The notes under the pieces were generated by a model, which made no database searches, had not been told where the DNA came from, and worked only from the letters and a program-made list of their open reading frames with translations. A stretch of DNA of 64,000 nucleotides from Oxyruncus cristatus (taxonomy: Eukaryota > Chordata > Aves > Passeriformes > Cotingidae): the NCBI GenBank assembly GCA_013399855.1, contig VXAY01006942.1, positions 1 through 64,000 on the forward strand, given 5' to 3'. Every line of letters starts with the position of its first letter. The first letter of the stretch is position 1. Of the stretch, positions 47,899 through 61,229 are shown one piece after another. The translations under genes were made by a program, and so were the position numbers.

Positions 47899-47927
<29 letters not shown>
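47899..47927 (+). repeat. Poly-A run, 29 nt
   Basis: An uninterrupted A29. There is no AATAAA shortly upstream. It may be a simple repeat or an eroded retrocopy tail. Confidence 0.9.
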
Positions 47928-47932
<5 letters not shown>

Positions 47933-49019
47933 CCCAACCATTCAATGTACCTTTAGCAAAATACTTAAGATAAAACAAGATAAGAAAAAGCTTCAAAACC
48001 ACTGTAAGAGGCAGCAGAATGAACTCAGAGTCCACTTCTGTAAACATACCTACTTTTTACTCACATGGATCACTCCATTAATTTCAACAGGACGATCAGC
48101 AGAAACAAACAGGTTCCCAGGTGCTTAGAAGTCAGCAGGGATGAGCTATTACAAAGCAATTAAAGTTTGTGATTTAGAGTCCTAACAAAAATACCTCATG
48201 CTTAAAAAAATACCTGCTGCATCCCCCAAGAGCTGTAAGGGCCTACCCCCTCCTCTGTGGAGTGTAACTCTTCCTCTGCAAAATTTCTGGCAACAAGAGT
48301 CTATTCCCTCCTTACTCCTTCTTACCACAAGTGTATTTATATTCTAAAAGGGCCTTGTACATACAGGAGTAAGCTCCAGTTTGCAAAGGAAGAGGTAATA
48401 CTGTCTTCTACTCCCCCTGCCCTAACACCTTGAAAAAGAGCAGGAACACTGTGGTGCCCTTCAAATTGTAAACCCTGTCCCCTCTCTCTAGTCTGGGGGA
48501 AGCAGAAGAAATGTGACTCAGTTGGCTCCTGAGTAGGTAAGTCTCATCCTACTTCTTCTCATGCAGAGCTGGGGTGAAAGCAAAGGTTTAGTCCACAAAA
48601 CGTGGACCAGTACCTTCTCCAGGCAGCACCTTGGGCATGGTACCCTGTTATCATAACACTGATGTTTATTCCTTACAGAGGACCAAGGAGCAGCCTTATC
48701 TTTTGGTGAGGTATACCAAAATGACAGGGTTGGAGGCTGACATATTCTGCTTACAGCTGTCCAGGAAACTCAGAGTATTTGTACCAAGCATTTGTACCTT
48801 TTAAAAATTGCACATAACCCCTACCATCAGTTTCCTATTTGTATATCCACAGGAAAAGTCACACAGGGGTAGTAATTCATCTCCCATTTAGAGATGTTAT
48901 GTCCAGGTGCTGAGTGCGTACAGGTCATTTATGAACATACAGTTCATTTGCAGACCACTTACTATACCCATCCATCTCATGACCTGTCCCTGGAGTTGTC
49001 AATAGACAATAGCTGTTTT
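47928..49019. other. Intergenic, no gene recognised
   Basis: Unique sequence of intermediate composition. Nothing recognised apart from the start of the MIR-like relic, which may begin a little before 49020. Confidence 0.45.
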
Positions 49020-49235
49020 TCTAGTTCTACCAAGCTCCTCATTCCCAATGCATTTGAGCATCTCAGTGATATTAATGAACATATCTTCACAATGTTCCCA
49101 TGAGGAGCCTGGATATTATCAACATTTACAGAGGACTTGCCTATGGCTATACAATCTGTGGCAGAACTGGGAAGGAGACCATGAAATCTGGTGCTTTAGC
49201 CCAGTGCGTTAACCACAGTGCTCTTCCTCTTCTCC
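49020..49235 (+). mobile_element. Ancient MIR-like (CORE-SINE / L2 3' end) relic
   Basis: The order of phrases follows the well-known MIR/L2-type amniote repeat: a block near 49052-49060 (GAGCATCTCAGTG), 'TCTTCACAATGTTCCCATGAGG' near 49085, 'ATTATCAACATTTACAGAGG' near 49113, 'GACTTGCCTATGGCTATACAA' near 49134, 'TGTGGCAGAACTGGGAAGG' near 49157, and 'GTGCTTTAGCCCAGTGCGTTAACCAC' type ending near 49191. In the consensus these read 'acttgcccaaggtcacac', 'tggcagagctgggaa' and 'gtgctctaaccac'. Such copies predate the bird radiation. Boundaries are approximate. Confidence 0.7.
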
Positions 49236-52140
49236 CTTTTATGAGCTGGACACCTGTTTGCTGGTTGAGGACCACCAAACACCTATCACATGGTAATAAA
49301 CTTTTACAGTCATGACAGACCTGAGCTGGATTTGACCCAGCACCTTAGAGGTGCAAAAGCCTCATGTACGGCCTGTTACTGGTCCCTTGAGCTAGGTATT
49401 TCTCTGGTGAAAGGTTTGTTACCCAAAGTAAACATGAGCTTGAGATGCCAGCAGTCTCCAAAAGCAGGTATTACCACATTCTCAGCGTTGTTTGGGTTAA
49501 ACGAAAAATTCATATGGTAAGGACGTGTGTCTGTATGTGTGTGTGCATGTTCTTTTTTTTCTTCCCAAGGAAACACTAGAAATCAACCTTAAGGATATGA
49601 GCTTAGTTTAAATGTCAGCTGAAAAACAGCTGCTGAAAAGAGATATAATCCATGAGCCAAAAAAGCAGGGCTGGGAGGAAGTTGAAATGAAAGATATTTA
49701 GTTTGCTAATGCTCCTGTGTGAGGATAAAAGGGTATGATGTGGGGAATCTACTCTGGTACAATGTTCTGCTAAGTGTTCTGGAAGATTCGGGTTAGCAGA
49801 ATATGATCTCCCCATATGGCAGGTTTGAAAAAGTGGTGAAAAGTACAAGCATATGCAGCAGTGAGGTAACAGGGCCAGAAGGGTCAGGCACCTGTGACTT
49901 TCTAACCACATTAAGTTCTTCAGAAGCTGCTTTTTGATTTAACAGAGCAGAATTTTCCATCACATATGTGTAAAACATTTCATCCATTACAGGTTTCTTG
50001 GCTCTTCTGGGTTGATTTTGTTCATATGTGGGGAAATTTCAAGGAAAGAAAACAACAACAAAAAAGCGTCCGAAACACATTTCTTCTCCTGTTTCAAAAT
50101 TTATCACTCATACCCTTGAAGCGCAAGATTTGTCTTGCGTTTGAACAGTCAGTTTTTTCAGTGCTGCATTTTGTTATGTGTCTGAATGCTGCTTAGCACA
50201 ATTAACACACAGGGCTACAGGAGCCTTCACCTATCAGTAGACATCCTAGGTAGTGCTACAATACAAAGCCACTAATAAATCACTGCCTTCTCTCCACTCT
50301 AAAACTTTGCAGACAATGTGTGAGCTCTAGCCACAGGCAAAACAAACTCAACTGCCTATACCTCCTCATATAAAAATGACTTACAGCAGAGTTTTCCCCA
50401 GATAGCTATAATCTACAAATAATCCTCACTTGCTACAACGAAAATGACAAAAAATATTCACTGTTGCAGTGCAGCTGACTCCTTTACCTTGCACTTTACT
50501 TGAGGAGGGAAGAAAGGAGAGGATACAGGGGCTCCAAGCAGCTATATGGGGCTCAGAGCTCCCCACAGACGTCAGGAGAGAATGAAAATGCAGCCTCTGA
50601 AGAGCCCTGGCAGATCTGGGATTACACCTGTGGCCACCAAAGTATGGTACTGCAGTCTCCAGAGTGGGTTCAAAGCCAGAATTCCTCATCCTCCACAAGC
50701 TCAGATCAATGTTCAAGGTGACAAATAGGCAAGCACAAGCAATAACACTAAAACACCTAAAACATTAGGATGTTTGACTTTGTAGTGCATATATTACTCC
50801 CACGATAGATGTAGGGAGAGAGGATCTGACACCACTGAGCCTGAATCCTAACCTTTTGAAATTCATCCCTGTTTAAAAATAAACTTAAAGTTTATCACCA
50901 TTTTTCTGGTACTAGGGATTAAATTGTCTTCTTGTGCTTATCCTCTGAGTTTGTACGTGATATTCCTGTCATCCAGAATGAGCAAGTATCATCATGGTCT
51001 CTTGGCACATCACCACTTGCCCTCACCAGAATCACTTCTCTGTATGTAATTAGTTGATTTGCAGCTCCCTTCAAGATAGCAAATATAAAAAACTGAAGTA
51101 ATCAATTAGTTATGCAGCACTTCAGGAAACCAGTTGTGAATCAAGCTTTCCACAGCCAAACAGCCAAAGCTATAAGACATGAGCCCACACCGTCCTAAAG
51201 AGCCCCCTTCAGCTAGAAGAGGTGTAGAAAACACAACTCAGACTTTATACAAGTTTTTGCCTCACCTTTTGAACTACCCTAAATTCACAAGTCCCTCAGT
51301 TTCAGGAACATGTTAGAAAAAAAAGCTGCTGCTAAATGAGGTGTCAGTATTTCATCCTGAACCGTATCACAACATGGGGTCCCTTAACATACCATAACCG
51401 ATTCTTTAAGCCAGTCTAGGCAATGTCACAGGTATCAGGACGCTTGCATTATCTACATTTCCGCTGCCATGACTGTGACCATGTTGTACCAACACCACCC
51501 ACAAATCAAGGCCTTGTACAAAATTCCCTCTGATACCAAACGTCATGGCAGCTGATGGAGGTTGGTTTGCTGTCATTACAGCTTCAGGGACAATGAACAT
51601 CAGAGAGTACCTGTACCGCAAATGACCCTTTCCATCAATGGCAGCACCCATGGGACATGCACCAGTGCATACTCTCCCATGCAAAGGGAAACCCACAGAC
51701 TTGTGAGCTGAGATCACCCACATGCCCAGCAGCACCACAGGGAGCCACCACAATTGCTGAGGGAATGGGGTGAGCCCACCGATACCACACCCCAGCCAGC
51801 ATTTAACCCACACAGCCACCTCAGCCTGGGGCAGGCCAGAATTAGGGCCGTTCTCTGGAGTTCACTGTTGTTTGTGACAACACCCGCAAAGCATCACAAG
51901 TGGATACTATCAAGGATTACTATTTGTGTATTAGTGAGTCACAATACGCCAGATTCATAAGAGCCAGATGTCACAGCTGACCCAGACAAGGCACTCAGAC
52001 AGATCCCACGCGTTTCATGTGTCAGCCTTATATCCATTCATAAAACAGCTCCTTCCCAAAATATAAGTCTTGGGAAAATTTAAGATCATTGTGCAATTCT
52101 AAGTCAAGTTTCAATCACTTTCTTGGGTTTATTTTTCTCC
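49236..52140. other. Intergenic, no gene recognised
   Basis: Contains a short TG run near 49530-49545 and a hairpin at 50119-50142 (AAGCGCAAGA, loop TTTG, TCTTGCGTTT, with one G-T pair). A GC-richer block at 51406-51830 carries a 137-codon minus-strand frame starting MAVWVKCWLGCGIGG; I see no recognisable domain. Confidence 0.45.
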
Positions 52141-52155
52141 TTTTTTTTTTTTTTT

Positions 52156-52211
<56 letters not shown>
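52141..52211 (-). repeat. Long poly-T tract (71 nt, one G at 52156)
   Basis: Seventy T and a single G on the plus strand, equivalent to a poly-A tail on the minus strand. The minus-strand sequence just upstream (52212-52450) shows no AATAAA and no recognised gene, and CR1 elements do not carry poly-A tails. It may be a simple-repeat expansion, the tail of an unrecognised retrocopy, or partly a sequencing or assembly effect. Confidence 0.9.
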
Positions 52212-52215
<4 letters not shown>

Positions 52216-55200
52216 AGTGGTTGAAAGAAAGGAGGGGCAGGAAATGATGTCCATCACAGAGGAGGATATAAAAAATTAAAAATATGGGTAGTCAGGTTTG
52301 GAAAAATAAGGGTTTTTTTTCCTGCTTTTCAAAACATTACAGCTATAGAAACATTCTCCTGGACAAAGTCAGACAGATGTTTTTTTCTCCCCCCTTCCCT
52401 CCCTTTCCTTGGATGGAGTGACTTTCTCAAGAGCACAGCTGAAAAACCTTTGGAAAAAAAAACACACACAGAGTCTCAGGCGTTGGAGGTGTCTGGGGCT
52501 GAGGATTACAGAAGTTCAAATTGGCTCCCCCTGTCAAAATTACAGCTGCAAAAAAGATGGTACAGCATATCAACCCAGGGCTCAAAAGGACTTTTTCCGG
52601 TTCTCAAGAACGATGCAGGTCTTGAGAAAATGCAGCTGTGCTGCAAACAGCCAGGCTTCACTGGCCCAGCCAGGGCCTGCCCCCCTCATCCCCTGCCCTC
52701 ACACAAGTTAATATGGATGCCAACCTGCTAAAGAGCTTGATTAAAGAATACCTCCCTGTGTGCATTTGTCATTTAGGGATGATTTACTGCCAGGGCATAC
52801 CCTTTGTGACTTCTTATAATATGTTTTCTTAGTTTTCATATTCCCTCTTAGAACTTCAAATTTAATATCTATTCCAGCAAACAGAGTTCTTTCTCCCTTG
52901 CCCTCTCTGTCTTGCTCTCCCTCTCCTTCCAGTGTATTATCTTTGCCCATTGCCCAGATGAAGTGAGCCGATTAAAATTTATGTGCATTTTCACTGAGGT
53001 GCTGTTTTCACTGTACAAATGTGTTACAAGGCTGTTGCACTACTCAAGGCCACGCCACCAGGGTGACCCTGCTAATCTCAACCTGCAGCCCTTGTCAGGT
53101 GATGACTGCTGAGGGATCCCTTTACAAGCTGCACCATACCATGGTTTCATGGTTATGTATGTGTGTGTCTGTTGGTGTAAGGTTTCCATGTGTTGTACTT
53201 GGATATCTCAGCATCCACCAGTCAAACGCTGGTGGAGCACTTCAGTGATCTACACACAGCATGGATATCCTCAGTACAATTTGCCAGATATTTCTGCCTA
53301 CATGTTTTAAATGCCACATTTCCCCTCTCTTTTCTTAAAAAACACAGAGGATTGACTGACTGTGGAGAGCCAGCTACATACCTGGTTTAGCAACTCCTAG
53401 ACAGATACAGCCGTATAACACAATCCAACTGTAGCACATGCTGCTGTCTAATGCACAAGAGCAACACAACCTCCTTCTAGCAAAGGCTCACTACTTCAGC
53501 TACAAATCATGTTTAGGTCCTCAGAAACTATTAAGCAAATGTAAATTATATTCTTCAGTAGGAAAGGCCGATAATCTGTTCACTTGAAATTACCATTTTC
53601 ACCTCTGCACAAATGGCAGCAGCCCTGAGAACACAAAGATCCTGCTGATCACTCACTAGCTGCTCAAAACTTTTAGTCTGATTTTCTTCTACAACTTCTG
53701 TTTCTGTACAGTAAGTTTTAAAGGAAATCTCAGTGATTTACAGATATGAGAGCACCTGTAAATTTTGTGTTCTTTCCTTAACATCTGTTTAGGTACAAAA
53801 AACCCTTTCTTCCTCTGAAGATTTTCTTTCCAAACTACTGCAATTCCTTGTATTAAATTCTGCCAAGAATCAACTAACTACTGTTGCCTTCCTCCCTTCT
53901 CCCTCAGTAGAACCAATTATGCTGCTAAAAAAAAAAAAAATCACCCACCTTCCCCACTCATCTAATCATATTGTTCTCTTCAAATCCTGTATTCAGCTTT
54001 TCTATACTCCGAGGAATTTTCTCATGCTTCCATGATAATCTCCACTTCTTCCTGTATCCCTCTCTTCCCTTATTTCTGTTCTCTGCCCACTTGCCTAAAA
54101 TTGCTTTCCAAGATCCTTCTGATGTCTTTGACACATTGTTCCTGCCTTCGAGCTCCTCCTGACAACTTGGAGCTGTTTCCCATCTAGCCAAACACCAAAT
54201 GGTCATCACTTTCTCATTCTTACTTCTGGGAGTATATCAGCCTAGAAAGAGCCTGTGTAAGTCATGCATATCTAGAGAGGTATATTTTATATATAAAATA
54301 TTGGGCTGCTCTCAGACTAGGTCATCTTCCTGATAACAGACACATTATCTGAACATCATTTCCTCCTGAGATTTAAAATGTCGTTTTAGATTATTTGTAA
54401 CTTGTTAAAAATTGGTTACGTACCAAAACTTTTCATTTTGCAGCAGAATACGTCTCATTCCATCCATGGGTAGTAGTAAAGCTTAAACATACAACTAGAT
54501 ATACTGTGCCACCTTTGGCAAGGCAATTTATTTTTCACTCTAGTTTGACTCTCTTTGTAAAGCAGATGAAGAGCATCTTTTCTCCAAGTCAGCACTGATG
54601 AGACATCTTATGACCTTTGTCAGTTCAGTCCATTTATAAATTCTTTAGACACTTGGTATATCAAGGTACATTGCCAGGTACAATAAAATCCTAAATCTCA
54701 GTCAATACTACTGTACCATATCTATAATCACAATGTTATGAAATTTAATTATTTTTTCCCCAGTGCTCTGAGCATGGAAAACACTGCATTAGTGTTTAGT
54801 CAGATCCAGTATTATTACTGGAGTCAACTGCATACAATTAAATATATTAAAACATTTACAGTCTTTATTTCAAATTATATATTCTGGATTACTCTCAAAA
54901 AATTCTCAAATTCATACCATTGTGTTTTACAGTAGCTATATTGTGTAAAGCATACATTAAGTAAACTCCATAATACTGCAATGGTATTTTCCGTCAGTGA
55001 TACTGAGGAGCATATTGCACAAGGCATATATTTTTCTTTTTTTTTCTCCAAAAATTAATATCCTGAATAAAAAAACTCTTGGAGATATTTGGAAATTAGG
55101 GGGATTTTCTATTGTTGCCAGCTCATTTCAAAATCAGCTTGAAACATAGGCCGACATTCTTCCGTATAATTTTTCTTATTGCTTTCTGAGGAGATAGAGG

Positions 55201-58200
55201 ATTAAATATGATGCTTATTGAATTTATAGATTATTAACACTAGTTATACCCACGGACCATGTTTCCAGGTTCCCCTGCTGCTTTTCTTTTAAGCTTTGTG
55301 TATAAATTCAGTTCTCATAGAAGTGGGGAGGAGAAAACTCTGATATCACTGACTCAAGTCAATATAGGAGAAACAGATGCTGTGCTAGCTTCTACTCGAA
55401 TCTTTGCCAGTACTTCTGATTCAGTTTCTTATATCCTCTCCTGTACCAAGTCTTATCTCTTTCCTGATTAGATTAGCAATTGCCTTCCAGTCCAAATTAT
55501 ATAGGAGAGCTCTGTAGTTTGCCAAATGTCATTAACTGCCAAATTAAAAGGACCTCTTAAAAAAAAAATGAGATTTTGAAGACCAAACCCTTTGCTCTTC
55601 TCCAAGACCTGGTAGCAGGGATCTCAAAGCAGAAGCATAGCAACAGTAGTATTCTAGCAGGGTTGGTCCTAGGGTTGTTGTTTAGACCTATGCTGTGTGC
55701 ATGGAGAAGACTTTTTGTAAGCCTACTGAATGTAGCAGCGCCTAAGGCAGAAGTGCTAGATTACACATTTATGTCTTACACCAATGCAAACCATGCTACC
55801 AGCATGCTACTACAATTAGCATATAGAAAACTGCTACCAAGTCAAAGTAATCATATTTTATCTTGCTGTGAAGCTGTAGATGGGGAACTGCAGGCTCAGC
55901 ACCACTCTTACCTTTATATCCATCATCCATGGTCTCTCTTACATCATAATTGGGAACTTTATACTGGCATTTTGCAGGAATACTGAAATGTATGCCCTCT
56001 TAGCTGCACACTTCCTTCTATCTTGTGTTCAGTGTCATATAATTTGCCAAGCTGATCACTTGCACTGAATAAGGCAGAGATGTAGTAGGAAAAAAGTGGC
56101 ATGTGATCACATAGTTAGAGCCTATGTTAATGGTGTACATGGGGAAAAATGAGGGCAAGAGAGGCTGCTTTAATATTCTACTTTCTTTAGTTACCCAGAT
56201 CCAAAGAGCACCAAGTCCAAGACAGTCATACTAATTCTCAGGATTCATTTAGGGAAGAGACAATGCAGCATATGCTCACTGTCACATACTGAGGAGACTA
56301 GCACTCTACAGGTTTTTGCTAGAATTATCATAATAGAGATTATGGATGCAAAACTAAATTATCTCAAGTCAGTTTCTCTTTAGTAACCACCCCCATGAAC
56401 ACTATCAACACATTATAAATGTATTATAGCTTATTCTTCTTTCAGTTAGTAGTAAACACCTCAGTCTTGAATTATGTCACCACCATTTATACAAAAGCCC
56501 ACCATGGATACATGCTAGGCTGTTATTCTATACAAGCCTTACCTTCTCTATTTGGAAAACATAACCAACAGATTTTAAATTGGTTAGAGAAAGCAAAAGT
56601 TCACCTTTGATTCAAGAAAAAAGAAATTCAATATTAATACTTGTGTGTGCACACTCAGCTAGCCCCTCTCCTTAGCCACTCCACACGGGAGTATTATCTT
56701 CTTGGCTCCGCTCCAGGTAGGATGAAGAAAACACACTACCTTATTTTATTGGTTACCTGTGACATGTATGTGTGTTTGTACATATTCTTGTAAAGGGCAT
56801 GGGTCCAGTCAAAGATGACATGGTACTAATGTGGCTTGATAACGTATAGCAATTACAGTGTTCCAAAAAATGTTAAAATCCAAAAATGGTCAGTCACCAG
56901 AATACACAGCAACAGAAGTTTAAATACTCTTTGTCTGTTGGATCTGCACCGAACTGGCAGGTACCATAAGCCTCACCTTAAGAAGAATACCCAACTTACA
57001 GCAAAGCTTAACTTTTTAAAGACAGATCACAGCAATAAAAGAACCTTTCATGTTGAATGTGCCTGTGTGTTTTATCTTCCAGCAGTGCCACAAAGAACCT
57101 CTGTTAAAGGATTGAAGATAAGTTGGAAGATAGAATCTTCAGGACTTCACTTATTGGAAGATTTTTAAACAGGAAAGTTTAATTCTCATCAGCTCCTATT
57201 CTTGTAGGCTGTGCTAATACAGCTCCCACCCTGCTGCTTACCACAGCTAAGACTGCATCAATATGCCTATTATAAATGTCATATTTCCAGTACTTACAGC
57301 TTAGCTGTTGGTATTTTCCTTTGGACTAGCCATGGAAATTCAAGCCTATAACCCAAAAGCATGTATAAATGCTCCATTTACTCACAGAAAACCTCTTCTG
57401 CCAGCTACCTAAACGGAAAGCTTTAGGAACAACAGCTAAAAATGAGTCCCTACAATATCAGTTTTAACCACCTGTTACTGCAGGTAGTTTCAAAGTATAA
57501 TCCTGAACATGACAACAGATCAGGCTACAATATAGTCTTATTTGAAGCAATACAATATATTTTTGAACTTTCCAAATTGCTGTTTAGCAGTAGTGTTTTA
57601 AAATACCTATGATCACATCAGCACATGATAGCTCACAACAGTTCTAAAGGAGAGTGGTAGGAAAACAGCCTTTGACTCAAGAGCTTTCAGATTAATTTGT
57701 GCTGTGGTCACACATGTAGCCACAGAAAATTCACAGTGGTCACGGTTGCCAGAGTTGTAAAACAACAGAGTTATAAAAAGTGAGCTTTTGCACGGTGGTT
57801 GCACACAAAGTCCCTGGTGGCCATGTTTGGGAATTGCAGGTTTAGCAAATACAACTCATAAAGACCCTCGGAGCCTCAGTTCCTCTTTGATCTGAAGACA
57901 AATTCACTTGGACAAGTCATCTTTGCTTGCCATACTTGTTTAACTTGCCAGTCCCTCCCTCAACTCAGCACCTCCCTCTAAGCAGTTCTGTGGGGTGAGA
58001 TTTTTGCATCAGTGACTGGAACTGATGCCAGCCTAAACACTGCACAAGCACACGTAGAAAATGAAAAGCAGCCTTTTGAGTTAAATATTTAGTAACTCTG
58101 TACCAGTTTTTCCCCCCTCTTCACTTGACTGTTCTTGGTAAAATCAGTGCTTGTATGAAAAGTACAGTTCTTAGTTGAATCCAAAACTAGTTCCACTCAA

Positions 58201-61200
58201 GAACGGGTAGCACAAGCTTTCTAACAGGACCTCACAGATGTAGTTCAGCGCTGACCTTCATACCCCTCCCTGCAGATGGAAAATAAAGAAAAAAACCACA
58301 GCAGTGTGTCAAGTGGTATCATTTTGGCATCCACCTCAAGAACGTTGTGAGTCCCAGGACTGATGCCTAAGAAGCTTCTGTAATTCATTAAATGCATGTT
58401 CTCGAATGACCTTTTGCTACTAGAGAAAACTCACCAGTTAAAAAAAGTGATCTCTGACTACTCAGTCCTGGACCCTATCACTGTGACTCTCACTGTAATG
58501 ACATTTAATACCATTTAATACCAAATGTTGTGACAGAGCTTATCATTACAGTCGCTTTTCCAGGATTGAGCCATCAATGCATTTCAGCAGTTGCTTTTTC
58601 TCATAGAACAAATTATCACCAAAAATGCAAAGTATTTGCTTCTTCCAGTAACAGATGGTCCTGAGACAACAGAGAACTGACTCTTATCAATAACACTCTC
58701 AGCTACACAGGAAAAAAAAAAAGCTTCCTGAGATAGTGTAAAGTACCATTTACTGCCACAAGGGAAGGCCTGGTGAGGCCAGAACTCCTTGAGCATCCTG
58801 GCTCAAAACAGGAGATACAAGATCATGGGGGGCCAATTCATGAACATTTTTCCAACATATGGAATGTTTCCATGGAGGGAGAGGGGGAAAGAAGGAATGT
58901 GATTGTGAGTTTAAAAGCATTGTTGTAATCTGAAGGGCAGATAGATTTTTTGGCTGATGGTGGAAAGGTGAAGGACTTGGGTGCCTTGCCCTGGGAGTGG
59001 CATGATTAAAGGAGCACTCCTGAGTTGCCAGGAGTCCAGCCAAGGTACAGCTTGAGCGCATGATAACAGAAAACATGGGAGAAGTAGCAAGGACTCTGAT
59101 AAATGAAGAAAATGTTTTTCCCAGCAGCCCCCTAATGAAGGTGCTTGCAATAAAAAGGCAGAAAATGGGAAGAAGAGGAGGAGGAGTGGGCACTCTTTCT
59201 CATTAATATCCTTCCTTAGGCTGCTAACTACACACCCACACTCTAACTGCCTACTTATTTGCCATGGCTGGGTGGTTTAAATATGCAGAGAAAAAGAACC
59301 AGCACAGGAAACCCAGGGTCTTTACTTGCATGTTGTCTGCATGGACCACCAAAGCTCTAACCCAACACATGCCTGTCTTTGCACTGACCCTTGTCAAGGG
59401 TGGTAGTCACAGCGACCGCAGTGTAAAAAATATGTGATGTTAACATCAATACTAGAAATATGGTTATTATTAGTGGGATTCTACCCTCTTTTGTATTTCA
59501 CACTCCAAAACACTTCCTTTCCCTTTGAAGCAGGAGCAATTCCTCCTGTCCTGCTTACACACACACATCCTTGCTTTAATTCTGTTCCCAGAAAAAGGGA
59601 AAGAAAAGGCACTGAACACTGTTGAATTAGAGAAAATGTGTTTTTTTCTTCTCATGGGAAAGGTCTAGTATTTTTCAGCTAGCCCAAATACATTGTATCA
59701 AATATCCTATTTATACTAGAACTTTTTAGAAGAATCTACAAGTTTTTCTTCCAAGGAGCTACTCTAAATTGAGAGTCTGCTCTCTTTCAAGATCAGATAC
59801 ACAAGTGCTATCAGAATTAAGTTATACTTTTCAATATCCCCACACTTGAGAGAAATCTGAAGTTCCTGTTAGTCTCCTCTCTCCTACCACCCTTAAATTT
59901 CTTTTTCTCTGACAGGCAGAAAATCAGCTTAGTAAAAGATCTGCAACTTTTCTTACATTTGGATACTTGTATTTCTTTTATGTAACTGGTTTTAAAGCAC
60001 ATGCAGTTCTAGTTACTTCCTCCAGTAAAAACAATGCTTGTGTCTAAGCTGAATTCAAAATGGAGGGCAGATCACCTGTGGAAAATCTCCTCTCTTAGTT
60101 CTATAAAATAACTTTACAAAGTAGTGTTCTTTGGTCCACTGTAGGTCAGTCCCCTAGTTCTAAATGAACACTTCTGGGTTGAGCATGACTGCAGCTTATT
60201 TTTAGGCACCTGACCCTCCTAATCCAAATAGCAGCTCTCAGTTGCCTGAACTTCCTGTTTTATGGATGGAGAGACTTGTGTCATGGTGGAATTCACCACA
60301 ACCCAAAGAATAAGAAAAAAAGCTACCAAAATTAGCTGTGACAACTACTTGTTACATATGCCTTTATAAAGGGCAGCGTAAAGACCTACCTGGACGACTA
60401 CTGAGCCTGCAAGGCGCATTGCAAGCAATAAGGTCTCAAATTATGTGGGAGTTTTTCAGGTGGAATAGATAGGCAGGGATCAAGGGGTGAAGCAGCACCT
60501 TCTTGTGACCAGCTAACACTTGCTGCTACTAGGAAAATCACCATGTTGGCTAAAAAGAGCCAACCAACATTGTTCATAGGAGAGGTACAAAAACCTTTAA
60601 AAAGTTCTATTCTGTCTGATATCACTACTTTAAGCTCTTTCTAATAATAATAAAAAAAAATTGTCAGCTTTTCAAATTTGTTTGATTTTTTGGTTTTGGT
60701 TTGTTGGGGTTTTTTAAATTTAATGGTTCTTTGTTCACTTGGGAAGCTCACTTTTGGGAATTGGTCTAGCTATGGCCAGCAAAAGCTATCAGCATGCTAA
60801 TCAATGGGAAATGCTAAAGATTGGGAACAGTTGCTGAATTTATTCAACATCACATGATGTAGGGTCTTGGCTCACAAGCCTGACTCCTGCCTTGGACTAT
60901 TCCCTTATTTCTTAAAATACTCTTTCCACTAATACTCTCTTCTGTGCACCAGAAACTAATAAGAAACTAACTGGCATAGGGAAGACCCAAATTAATTCAC
61001 TTTTCACCTTGATAAAGGAATGGAGACCCCATCCATTCATGAGGATGTATTCTGATCTTTGCCAGTATCCAACACCAAAACATCTTCAGATGTCTTCAAA
61101 ACCAAAGGGAAGAAGGTACCTTGTTACAGACCAAAATTAAAGCCCCTAAGGCTGAAGAGGGAAACATTCATGTTATCCCTAGTCAGTTAGCTTCCAGCTG

Positions 61201-61229
61201 CACTTGTGACAGAAGCTGGATTCATATCT
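52212..61229. other. Intergenic, no gene recognised
   Basis: About 9 kb of AT-rich unique sequence. Minor features are an A-run at 53927-53940, a doubled ATTTAATACC near 58502-58521, and G/T-rich low complexity at 60680-60720. Frames of 136 codons (55576-55986, plus), 147 codons (58750-59193, minus) and 110 codons (56836-57168, plus) have no motif I recognise and no splice or promoter context that I can defend. I see no repeat family with confidence. Confidence 0.45.

Noticed and set aside
50119..50142. Hairpin considered as microRNA precursor or rho-independent terminator
   Set aside because: The stem is about 10 bp, far too short for a microRNA precursor, and bacterial-type terminators do not apply to this genome.
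55576..55986. 136-codon plus-strand frame
   Set aside because: No recognisable domain or gene context (promoter, splice sites, neighbouring exons). Kept only in the intergenic note.
58750..59193. 147-codon minus-strand frame
   Set aside because: Pro/Ser/His-rich without a motif and overlapped by another frame (58911-59150); consistent with chance.
60180..60295. Possible ancient SINE/LINE phrase (AGGCACCTGACCCTCCTAATCC)
   Set aside because: The similarity to old amniote repeats is too short and weak to support an annotation.
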